Shown here in pieces: positions 1-5,589 of a stretch of 7,372 nt of DNA (positions within the stretch are counted from its first letter, which is position 1; every line of letters starts with the position of its first letter). Origin of the DNA: an uncultured Myxococcales bacterium. Lineage in GTDB: Bacteria > Myxococcota_A > UBA9042. The translations under genes were made by a program, and so were the position numbers. A model generated the notes under the pieces. The model made no database searches and had not been told where the DNA came from. It saw only the letters and a list, made by a program, of their open reading frames with translations. The DNA lies in contig CALGHC010000900.1 in assembly GCA_937915965.1 (NCBI GenBank), positions 1 to 7,372 of the forward strand, written 5' to 3'.

Positions 1-1
1 C

Positions 2-427
2 TTCGATCTGCCCGTGGGCCTCGCGCCCCTGGAGATTGTCGGCAGCCAGCAGATCAACCTCTTCATCACGAAGATCATCGCGCTGCCGCTGATCATCGTC
101 GTCAAAGACGTGCCGGTACCCTACAGCGCGCAGCTGGAGGCCAAGGGCGGCAAGAAGCCATACACGTGGGTCGAGACGCCGCTGCCGGGCGCGCTGAGCA
201 GCTTCGTCCCCAACGGCGGCATTCCTGCCGGCCTGAAGCTGTCGGCTGACGGCAAGCTGTCGGGTTCAGTGAGCGACCCGAGTCTGGTTGTGAAGCTGAA
301 GATCCCGCTGTCACAGATCGAACTCGAGGGCTTCTTCTTTGCGGCGAAGGTGACCGACAGTCAGGCCAAGCCCGAGTCGAAGACCGCCATCTTCATCATG
401 CCGACCGTACCGATTGGCGGTCCGTAG
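2..427 (+). CDS. C-terminal part of a secreted/surface protein with a putative-Ig (He_PIG-like) domain
   Basis: The reading frame is open from the left edge, so this is the last 141 residues of a longer protein whose start lies outside the window. From about residue 40 the sequence follows the plan of bacterial putative-Ig (cadherin-like) domains: a PYSAQLEAKGG strand, then PYTW, then IPAGLKLSADGKLSGSVSDP (the PAGL-x-L-s-x-x-G-x-l-s-G signature), and a closing strand containing KVTDSQ. Such domains are usually extracellular adhesion or structural modules, often on lipoproteins of Myxococcota-type bacteria. The first 35 or so visible residues are rich in Ile, Leu and Val and may be the end of a preceding beta domain. 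The LVVKLKIPLSQIELEGFF stretch is longer than the usual connection before the last strand. The gene ends at TAG 425-427, convergent to the SRPBCC gene. I am confident of the frame and fairly confident of the fold; the whole protein's role cannot be read from here. Confidence 0.8.
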   Translation, partial: FDLPVGLAPLEIVGSQQINLFITKIIALPLIIVVKDVPVPYSAQLEAKGGKKPYTWVETPLPGALSSFVPNGGIPAGLKLSADGKLSGSVSDPSLVVKLKIPLSQIELEGFFFAAKVTDSQAKPESKTAIFIMPTVPIGGP

Positions 428-470
428 CACGACGCGACGGCGACAAGGACTGCGGCAAGGTGTGGATCAG

Positions 471-537
471 TCAATCTGGCTCAAACTGGTTCAGTCTGGT
501 TCAGTCTGGCTCAGTCTGGCTCAGTCTGGCTCAGTCT
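471..537. repeat. 10-bp tandem repeat (consensus TCAGTCTGGC), about 6.7 units
   Basis: Seven units begin at 471, 481, 491, 501, 511, 521 and 531. The first two diverge (TCAATCTGGC, TCAAACTGGT), the third has one change (TCAGTCTGGT), three are identical, and the last is cut after TCAGTCT. The block fills most of the 103-bp gap between two convergent genes. Each unit carries TGA on the minus strand, and because 10 is not a multiple of three these stops fall in all three minus frames. The TGA of the final unit (531-533) is the stop codon of the SRPBCC gene. The plus strand has no stop in the repeat. The identical copies at one end suggest recent slippage or unequal exchange there. I see no hairpin with a T-run, so this is not a classic terminator. 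Confidence 0.9.
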
Positions 538-1208
538 TCGATCTCACCCTGAGCGAACGGCAAGAAGAAGCTCAGCAACACATGCGAGCAGCGCGTTCGC
601 GGCGTCATCCGACCCGACTCAAGCAGGCTCTTGAGGTTGCCGAAGATGTACGGCCAGCCGTGGCTCATCGCTCGGAACGTCTTGGTGGTGCCGTGGTAGC
701 GGTCCTGGGTAACCTGGATCCTGCAGTCCACGCCAAGCGGGATGAAGTCGAGCACCACGCGGCTGGGCGCGTCGTCGAAGTGACAGAAGCGGAAGGTCTG
801 GATGATGCGCCGCGGCGGAACGACCTCGAGGATCTCGGCCTCGATGAGCGTGCGCTCGGTGTCAGGCATGACGATCTTCAGGTCGCGCCCCGCTGCGATC
901 TCGCCCTCCAGCCGACAGCCGAAGTAGTAAGGTAGCGTCGTGCCCAGTTGGGTCATCGCGTCCCACACGACGTGCAGGGGCGCCTCGATGTCGGCGCTGA
1001 AAACATATTTGGCGTCAACCGCCAGGTCGATGGAGTCGTTGAGCAAGGGCGAAGGCGGCAGGTAGCCGGAGACCGCAGGGAAACTCGACGCAGGGATACC
1101 CGACGGCGGAACGCTTGGCGGCGGGGCACTCGGCGGAGGCGCGCTCGGGGGAGGGCTGTCCGGCGGCGGGCTGTTCGGCGGTCCGCCTTGCGCTTCGTCT
1201 TTTGCCAT
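531..1208 (-). CDS. SRPBCC / AHSA1-like (START-fold) protein with proline-rich N-terminal linker
   Basis: This encodes a 225-aa protein. Residues about 67-199 match the AHSA1/SRPBCC plan, a helix-grip fold with a hydrophobic pocket. The visible marks are an IEAPLHVVWDAM start helix, EILEVVPPRRIIQTFRF (the v-Pro-P-x-r-l strand), SRVVLDFIPLGVDCRIQVTQ strands, and the C-terminal helix SHGWPYIFGNLKSLLESG (the GW-x-x-x-x-x-n-L-k-x-l-L-E-x-G signature). The family is linked to Hsp90 co-chaperones, lipid binding or stress roles; the ligand is unknown here. Residues 10-55 are Pro/Ser-rich, so a flexible linker precedes the domain. No signal peptide is visible, so it is probably cytoplasmic. About 25 residues follow the normal domain end, an unusual tail. 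ATG at 1208 was chosen because MAKDEAQ is a typical N-terminus. The frame stays open upstream to 1505, but that part would overlap the divergent small gene and looks like non-protein sequence; a GTG about 84 bp upstream is the alternative. The Shine-Dalgarno is weak. Confidence 0.85.
   Translation of the reverse strand: MAKDEAQGGPPNSPPPDSPPPSAPPPSAPPPSVPPSGIPASSFPAVSGYLPPSPLLNDSIDLAVDAKYVFSADIEAPLHVVWDAMTQLGTTLPYYFGCRLEGEIAAGRDLKIVMPDTERTLIEAEILEVVPPRRIIQTFRFCHFDDAPSRVVLDFIPLGVDCRIQVTQDRYHGTTKTFRAMSHGWPYIFGNLKSLLESGRMTPRTRCSHVLLSFFLPFAQGEIED
1101..1190. repeat. Degenerate 15-bp tandem repeat coding for Pro-Pro-Pro-Ser-x linker
   Basis: Six imperfect 15-bp units (starting at 1101, 1116, 1131, 1146, 1161 and 1176) lie inside the SRPBCC gene. 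On the coding strand the central ones give PPPDS, PPPSA, PPPSA and PPPSV. The unit is a multiple of three, so gain or loss of copies leaves the frame intact. The product is a flexible, probably polyproline-II-like linker. Confidence 0.7.
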
Positions 1209-1387
1209 CGCGGGGTCTCGCTTCGCTGTGTCGTTGGCCGCGTCTGGCGCGGTGTCGCTGTGGCCGTTGCGGCTCGAAGGCCCGGGCGTCACCGGCCCGA
1301 CTCGGACCAGGACCAAGAAGCACGGCGCGAAGCGCAGACTACACCGCCGCCCCGAGGCGGGCAATCTCTGCCGGCTGCTGTGAGCGC

Positions 1388-1416
1388 TTGCGGGCCGCGG
1401 GTCCCATTGGTATACG
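1388..1416 (+). promoter_or_regulatory. Candidate sigma-70-type promoter of the 83-aa gene
   Basis: TTGCGG (1388-1393) and TATACG (1411-1416) are separated by exactly 17 bp. The -35 box matches consensus at 3-4 positions and the -10 box at 4-5. The predicted start near 1423 would give a leader of about 30 nt containing the G-rich Shine-Dalgarno. The TATA-containing patch stands out in an otherwise very GC-rich gap. This is a pattern match only. Confidence 0.4.
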
Positions 1417-1453
1417 CTTACTCCGATCCAACTTGTGGGACGGGGGCGAGGCC

Positions 1454-1705
1454 ATGGCAGACGATCAGACGATGTTGGAAAGAGCACGGGCATTCGAGGG
1501 GCCACTCGGCGCGGTCGCGTTTGTAGTCCTTGAGGGACTCCGCGGTGCGGGCGCAGACCGAGCCGATCTGGAGGTAGTCTTCGGCTTGGTGCGCGGCGCC
1601 TTCGAGAAACTCGACGACGACCAGTGCAATCAGCTCGCCGACGTCCTGTGGCAGCGGCTTCTTGAAGACCGCGACCGCCTCGGCGACGCTCCCTGGTACG
1701 GCTGA
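1454..1705 (+). CDS. Small helical protein of unknown function (83 aa)
   Basis: I do not recognise this family. The product is an acidic, leucine-rich protein predicted to be mostly alpha-helical: a first helix ending in LERARAFEGPLGAVAFVVLEGL, a second around ADLEVVFGLVRGAFEKL, and a third DDDQCNQLADVLWQRLLEDR, closing with DAPWYG. No signal peptide or membrane span is evident, and the hydrophobic faces suggest a small helical bundle or a partner-binding protein. A GGGGGCGAGG stretch just before the ATG at 1454 is a good Shine-Dalgarno, and a promoter-like sequence lies about 40 bp upstream; both support it as a real gene. It is divergent from the SRPBCC gene, and a 90-bp gap separates it from the TPR gene, so it may have its own transcript. 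An overlapping minus-strand frame crosses it but has no start signal or domain. Confidence 0.75.
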   Translation: MADDQTMLERARAFEGPLGAVAFVVLEGLRGAGADRADLEVVFGLVRGAFEKLDDDQCNQLADVLWQRLLEDRDRLGDAPWYG

Positions 1706-1760
1706 GCCGCCCAAATCAGAACCAACTATCCGCCAAGCGCTGCCATGCGCGAGGGCGCGC

Positions 1761-1796
1761 TTGTTGGCAGGCGGCAAACCCGCTATGACGCGGCGA
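1761..1796 (+). promoter_or_regulatory. Candidate leaderless promoter of the TPR/GT-C-like operon
   Basis: TTGTTG (1761-1766) and TATGAC (1784-1789) are exactly 17 bp apart. The expected transcription start, 7 nt after the -10 box, falls on the A of the ATG at 1796. No Shine-Dalgarno precedes this ATG (the upstream bases are ACGCGGCG), as expected for a leaderless mRNA. This also argues against the in-frame ATG at 1745, which lies upstream of the promoter. The -35 box is weak, so this remains a prediction. Confidence 0.4.
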
Positions 1797-3685
1797 TGAA
1801 CGAGTTCCTCAAGAACAATCCGATCCGCCTCCTGACGAGCCTGGTTGCGGTCGGCCTCCTGCCGGTGATCGCACAGGCACAAGCAGCTGGCGCCGCACCA
1901 ATCGCTCCTTTGGCGGCCCCTTCCGCGGCCCCTTCCGGGGCCCCGTTGGCAGCCGGAGCCACTGCAGCGACCGCCACGGCAGCGCTGATCCTGCCACCCG
2001 GGCAGGAACCGCTGATCGAGAGCCTCTTCGCGGTCGAGGGGTTCCCTTCGCCCCAGCGCGTGACCATAGACCAAAGCCGGATCGTCGCGACCTGGGCGCG
2101 ACCCGCAGCGCAGCTCACCGTCACACGCAGCGATGATCAGACACAGATCGACCCGACCGGCGCCCCAACCGGCGCCCCAACCGGCACCCCAACGAGCGCC
2201 CCAACCAGCGGCCCAGTCAGCGCATTTGCGGCGGCAGGGCTGAGCGGTCGATTCGCCGACACGGCCCTGTCCGCGGCGCATGTCGAGGCCCTTCGCGCGC
2301 GGCTGGACCAGCTTGGTCCGGGGCTGCGATGGCAGGCGCCGGCCGCAGGTGCCGGGCAGGGCGGACGGCCACAGGGCGGCGAGGGCGGTACGGGCGGCAC
2401 GGACGGCGCCGATGCGACCGCAACCGCCCAGGTGCGGCTGCTGTTGCAGGAGGCAGAGCGAAGCGAACGAATCGGCGAGAAGGAGAAGGCGCTCGCGAGA
2501 CTGCGCCAGGCGATGGCGGCGACGGCGGTGCCAGCGATGACGCGCGCGCGCCTGGGCGCCGCGTTGATCCGGCTAGGCGCTCAGACGGACGGCCAGCCCG
2601 TGCTCGACGCAGCGCTAGCGACGCTGCGCGGTGCCGCCGACGCCAGGGGCGCAACTCCCGACGATCAGATCACCTTGGTCGCAGCCCTCGCGCTCGCCGA
2701 TCCACCAGGGGCGGCGTCCAAGGCGCTCGCGGCGGTCGAGGCAACCGGCGACGCCAGCGACGCGGCGTGCGAGTGGATCGAGGTGGCGCGGTCGCTGGAC
2801 CTCGTCGGCGCCCGCGACGAGGCCGGAAAGCTGGCCGCTGCCGTCACCGCGCGCGCGCCACGCTGCAAGAACGCCTGGCTGCTGCGAGGCGGACTGGTCC
2901 CCCACGAAGATGACGGCTGGAAGCTGGCGCTCGCGATCGCAAATGAAGGTCTCGAGCATCTGCCCGACGACATCGACCTGCTCTTCTTGCAGGGCAGCGC
3001 CCTGCACGGCGGCTGGCGCAACGCCGACGCGGCGGCCGCCTGGGAAAAGGTCGCCGCGCGCGATCTGCACTACCCCAACGTGCTCGGGATGCTCGCGACC
3101 GCCTACACGCAGCAGGACGAGGTCACGGACGACGCCTTCCTCGCCCGCTTCCAGGACCGAATCGCGGCCAACCCGGACGACGTCCCCGCGCGCTATGTCG
3201 CCGGCACGATCCACTATTACCGCGGTGATTACGCCGATGTGCTGCACTACCTGGAGTCGCTGGTCTCGGTCGTGCCCGACGAGCCACGCGTCTACCTGTA
3301 CACCGCGATGAGCCACTTCCACCTCGGCCGCGAGGAGGTCGCCCTCAAGCGCCTCGACGCGCTCGACCGCCTCGGCCACGACGACCCGGATTACTACTAT
3401 TGCCGATCGGTCATGCTGCGACACCGCGACTTTGAGCAGAGCCTCCGCGATCTCGAGACGTTCGTGGCGCTCTCCACGCATCGTCTCAACAGCGACGCGA
3501 AGGTGGAGAAGATGAACCGCGAGCTCGAGGTGATGCGAGCCGGTCGGGTGCCGAACGCGTTTGACCTGTTGCCGACCCCGGTGCGGTACGGTGCGATGGG
3601 CGGCGGGGCGCTTGTCTTGCTGCTGCTGGCCGTGTGGCTGGCGCGCCGCGGGCGCCGCCGGGCAAGCTCCGCGAACGACGCATGA
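1796..3685 (+). CDS. Secreted, C-terminally membrane-anchored TPR protein
   Basis: This encodes a 629-aa protein. ATG 1796 gives a proper signal peptide: Asn/Lys n-region, hydrophobic core LLTSLVAVGLLPVIA, and an A-Q-A type cleavage site near residues 28-30. Upstream in-frame ATG 1745 would add 17 charged residues before it. Then come low-complexity Ala/Pro/Ser (31-65), a short possible beta module (68-115), a Thr/Gly/Ala/Pro repeat (121-140) and a Gly-rich linker (183-206). Helical repeats fill about 208-580. The clearest TPR units are 390-424, 461-494 (PDDVPARYVAGTIHYYRGDY), 495-528 and 529-560. A single membrane span at about 601-617 is followed by a basic RRGRRR tail, the positive-inside pattern, so the body should sit in the periplasm or outside the inner membrane. 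TPRs bind partner proteins, and the likeliest partner is the polytopic protein encoded next. The stop overlaps that gene's start (ATGA, 3682-3685), implying translational coupling. The specific function is unknown. Confidence 0.85.
   Translation: MNEFLKNNPIRLLTSLVAVGLLPVIAQAQAAGAAPIAPLAAPSAAPSGAPLAAGATAATATAALILPPGQEPLIESLFAVEGFPSPQRVTIDQSRIVATWARPAAQLTVTRSDDQTQIDPTGAPTGAPTGTPTSAPTSGPVSAFAAAGLSGRFADTALSAAHVEALRARLDQLGPGLRWQAPAAGAGQGGRPQGGEGGTGGTDGADATATAQVRLLLQEAERSERIGEKEKALARLRQAMAATAVPAMTRARLGAALIRLGAQTDGQPVLDAALATLRGAADARGATPDDQITLVAALALADPPGAASKALAAVEATGDASDAACEWIEVARSLDLVGARDEAGKLAAAVTARAPRCKNAWLLRGGLVPHEDDGWKLALAIANEGLEHLPDDIDLLFLQGSALHGGWRNADAAAAWEKVAARDLHYPNVLGMLATAYTQQDEVTDDAFLARFQDRIAANPDDVPARYVAGTIHYYRGDYADVLHYLESLVSVVPDEPRVYLYTAMSHFHLGREEVALKRLDALDRLGHDDPDYYYCRSVMLRHRDFEQSLRDLETFVALSTHRLNSDAKVEKMNRELEVMRAGRVPNAFDLLPTPVRYGAMGGGALVLLLLAVWLARRGRRRASSANDA
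1913..1948. repeat. 12-bp tandem repeat, 3 units, in the TPR gene N-terminus
   Basis: Three 12-bp units (1913-1924, 1925-1936, 1937-1948) of the type GCGGCCCCTTCC encode AAPS, AAPS and GAPL, just after the signal peptide. The first two are identical. This is an in-frame low-complexity spacer. Confidence 0.7.
2156..2215. repeat. 12-bp tandem repeat, 5 units (Thr-Gly-Ala-Pro type)
   Basis: Five 12-bp units begin at 2156, 2168, 2180, 2192 and 2204. They encode TGAP, TGAP, TGTP, TSAP and TSGP. The first two are identical and the rest have drifted. The product is a Thr/Ser/Pro-rich linker on the exported side, the kind of segment that is often O-glycosylated. That modification is not shown here, but it is notable next to a GT-C-like gene. 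Confidence 0.8.
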
Positions 3686-5559
3686 AGACGGCGTACGATG
3701 CGCTGTCGCTTCCAGCGCTGGAGCCGAGCCTGCGGGCGTGCGCGCTCATCGCGCTGGCCGGGACGGTGGCCTTTCTGCCTCGCCTTGGTTTCCAGATTCG
3801 CGATGCCCTCGTCCGTCTGAGTCGCATCGAACGGCAGATAGTCCTCTTCGCTCTGGTCGCCGCGCTCGCGATCCGATTCGCCGTCCCCGGCGACATGGTT
3901 CGGGTGTTCACCGGCTATGGTCTGCTGGACGACATCGCCCACGACGGCCCGACGCCGAAGTACGGCGCTGGCTTTGCCGCGCTTGTCGGCCCCCTCTTCG
4001 CGGTCTTCGGCGCCACCGAGGCGGTCGTCTTCGCGCTCAACGCGCTGCTCGGCACCCTCAGCGTGCTGCTCGCGGGAATTCTGGTCGGTCGCTGGTTGAA
4101 CCGGCCTGGGGTAGTCGCCGCGGCGGTCGGCTGTGGTGCTTTGGTGCCGCTGCTGATTCGCCACCACCGCAGCGAGACCGCGTTGGTCGCCACCACCTTT
4201 GGGCTCCTCGCTGCCCTCTCGTACCTGCAGAAGGCGCGCGACCAGGGCGACCCGCTCGACCGTTGGGCGGCCCTCTTTGGTTTCGCCTTCGCCGCCCACC
4301 TGCGCCCGGTCGGCCTTGTCGCGACGCCCCTGCTGATGGTCGGCATGAGCCTTTGGATGCCCGCGCGCAGCGGGATGCCCGCGCGCAGCGGGATGCCCGC
4401 GCGCAAAGGGATGCGCGCGCGCGAGGCCTTCTTCACCGCCTCCGTCGCTGGGCCAGCCAGAAGCGTGACCGCCCGCCTGAAGCTGATCGTCGCGTGGGTG
4501 GGCGGGCGACGCGGCGTGGTCCGCCTGCTCGTCGCCTTCGCGCTGGTGATGCCGCAGGTCCTGCATCTCGTCGGGCAACTGCTCGCGCGAAGCGCCGCCG
4601 GGGACCTGCCAGCCATCCGCGGAAACGCGCTCTTTCAAGCGCTTGGTGTCCTGACGGTCCAGAACCTGGCCTTCTGGCCCCATGCCTTCCCGATCGGCCT
4701 GACCGTCCTTGGGTTGATGGCGCTGCGCCGCGGCTGGCGACTGGGCACGGTCGAGGTGCGCGGCCTGGCGCGGTGGATCCTAGTGGCGATGTGCGCGCTG
4801 CTGATTCCCGCCGCCGCCGACCCGGTGATCGTCTCGCTGCCGCGACTCGAGGCGCCCTGGCTGACACTGTGGGCGGCGGCGGCAGCCGGCCTGACCGTCG
4901 CCGTGCCCGGGGCCGTGGACGTGGCCGCGATTGCCAGGACCAGCCCGGAAGACCGTCCTGCGCGGCGCCGCACCATCGCCTGGCTGCTGGTGCTGGCGAC
5001 GAGCTTTGCTGTGTCGGTGCCGTGGCTGTGGCGCCCCGAGAACGCCGACCAGGAGGCCGCCCTCATCGGGCGCGCCGCGGCCCAACTGGCTGGTCAGCAC
5101 GGCACGCTGCACGTCCTGAACTACGACGACCCCGGCGCTGACAAGGTCAGCCGCCATTTCCCCAAGTGGCGTTTCGGCCGCCCCGGCGCGTCTCTGCGCG
5201 TCGCCGCGCTGCGGGACCTGCCGCCGATCGAGCGCGCCGACGACGGGGTCTCGCGCTGGATTCTGCTTGGCGTCCGCTGCTATGCCCGTGCCCGCGACTT
5301 CGATGCGCCCGCGCCGGCGCGCTTCGAGCACGACGCTTGCGCGCGGGTGCGGCGTCGACCGGACGTGGTCGCCGTCAGCGAGACGCGGGTACCGAATCAC
5401 GGCGACGTCCACTTCCCGTGGTGGCCGCAGCAGGCCGAACTGACGATCGGCCTGTACCGGTTGGTGCCGCGGAACGGCGGCAGCAAGGGGAACGGCGACG
5501 CTGACGGAGCTGATCGCGATCACGAGGACGGCTCCGAAGGCCACAGCGGCCGACCGTAG
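3682..5559 (+). CDS. Polytopic membrane protein resembling GT-C glycosyltransferases (ArnT/PMT type)
   Basis: This encodes a 625-aa protein with about 11-12 hydrophobic segments: roughly 17-35, 52-68, 95-112, 113-136, 144-160, 166-182, 197-222, 278-300, 320-347, 364-382, 392-412 and 432-449. A soluble domain of about 175 residues follows. This order (many spans, then a C-terminal extracytoplasmic domain) fits lipid-linked-sugar GT-C enzymes. Segment 93-140 (KYGAGFAALVGPLFAVFGATEAVVFALNALLGTLSVLLAGIL in content), a polar HHRSE at 161-165 and AHLRPVGLV at 205-213 resemble the typical loop and helix pattern of that superfamily. An Asp pair (83-84) in the first outer loop could hold the catalytic acid, though the family's usual Asp-Glu motif is not clear. 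A basic MPARSG repeat (226-243) sits between spans. The start overlaps the TPR stop, with only a weak Shine-Dalgarno, so it is probably translated by coupling. I am sure it is a membrane protein; the enzyme assignment is tentative. A non-enzymatic conserved membrane protein is the alternative. Confidence 0.8.
   Translation: MKTAYDALSLPALEPSLRACALIALAGTVAFLPRLGFQIRDALVRLSRIERQIVLFALVAALAIRFAVPGDMVRVFTGYGLLDDIAHDGPTPKYGAGFAALVGPLFAVFGATEAVVFALNALLGTLSVLLAGILVGRWLNRPGVVAAAVGCGALVPLLIRHHRSETALVATTFGLLAALSYLQKARDQGDPLDRWAALFGFAFAAHLRPVGLVATPLLMVGMSLWMPARSGMPARSGMPARKGMRAREAFFTASVAGPARSVTARLKLIVAWVGGRRGVVRLLVAFALVMPQVLHLVGQLLARSAAGDLPAIRGNALFQALGVLTVQNLAFWPHAFPIGLTVLGLMALRRGWRLGTVEVRGLARWILVAMCALLIPAAADPVIVSLPRLEAPWLTLWAAAAAGLTVAVPGAVDVAAIARTSPEDRPARRRTIAWLLVLATSFAVSVPWLWRPENADQEAALIGRAAAQLAGQHGTLHVLNYDDPGADKVSRHFPKWRFGRPGASLRVAALRDLPPIERADDGVSRWILLGVRCYARARDFDAPAPARFEHDACARVRRRPDVVAVSETRVPNHGDVHFPWWPQQAELTIGLYRLVPRNGGSKGNGDADGADRDHEDGSEGHSGRP
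4357..4428. repeat. 18-bp tandem repeat, 4 units (Met-Pro-Ala-Arg-Ser-Gly)
   Basis: Units start at 4357, 4375, 4393 and 4411. The first two are identical (MPARSG), the third gives MPARKG, and the fourth is degenerate (MRAREA). The block is in frame inside the GT-C-like gene, in a loop between membrane spans. It adds three or four arginines plus a lysine, so by the positive-inside rule the loop is probably cytoplasmic. Confidence 0.9.
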
Positions 5560-5589
5560 AATCGCGGCTGGTGCGCTACGAAGGCCGCT
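5545..5589. terminator. Hairpin spanning both convergent stop codons; candidate bidirectional terminator or 3'-end structure
   Basis: AGCGGCC (5545-5551) pairs with GGCCGCT (5583-5589). After a small internal loop, CGTAG (5555-5559) pairs with CTACG (5576-5580), and CGC (5563-5565) can pair with GCG (5573-5575) inside a 3-nt bulge. That is up to 15 base pairs. The inner stem consists of the two genes' own TAG stop codons. Neither strand has a T-run after the stem, so a simple intrinsic terminator is not proven; mRNA end protection or Rho-assisted ending are possible. Confidence 0.45.

Noticed and set aside
471..540. CRISPR array
   Set aside because: The units are 10 bp and directly adjacent with no spacers, so it is a simple tandem repeat.
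414..935. 173-codon plus-strand frame through the decamer repeat and the SRPBCC gene
   Set aside because: It is open only because the repeat has no plus-strand stop. The SRPBCC motifs on the other strand are decisive.
1347..1360. Short hairpin CCGCC-CCGA-GGCGG as a terminator or attenuator
   Set aside because: The stem is only 5 bp with no T-run, and such pairings arise often by chance in GC-rich DNA.
1418..2281. 287-codon minus-strand frame over the 83-aa gene and the TPR N-terminus
   Set aside because: Its composition reflects the complementary strand of the repeats (a Trp-Gly-Ala-Gly run). No domain or start signal supports it.
2615..3481. 288-codon minus-strand frame inside the TPR gene
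   Set aside because: It is antisense to clear TPR units and is rich in Val, Arg and Gly. No start signal or recognisable motif was found.
3397..4683. 428-codon open frame on the minus strand across the TPR/GT-C junction
   Set aside because: It lies opposite two well-supported genes. Its product is Arg/Glu/Gly-rich without domains, and long antisense frames are expected in DNA this rich in GC.
3561..5141. 526-codon plus-strand frame overlapping the GT-C-like gene
   Set aside because: The product is dominated by Arg, Ala and Pro with no membrane or domain pattern, while the other frame gives clean membrane spans.
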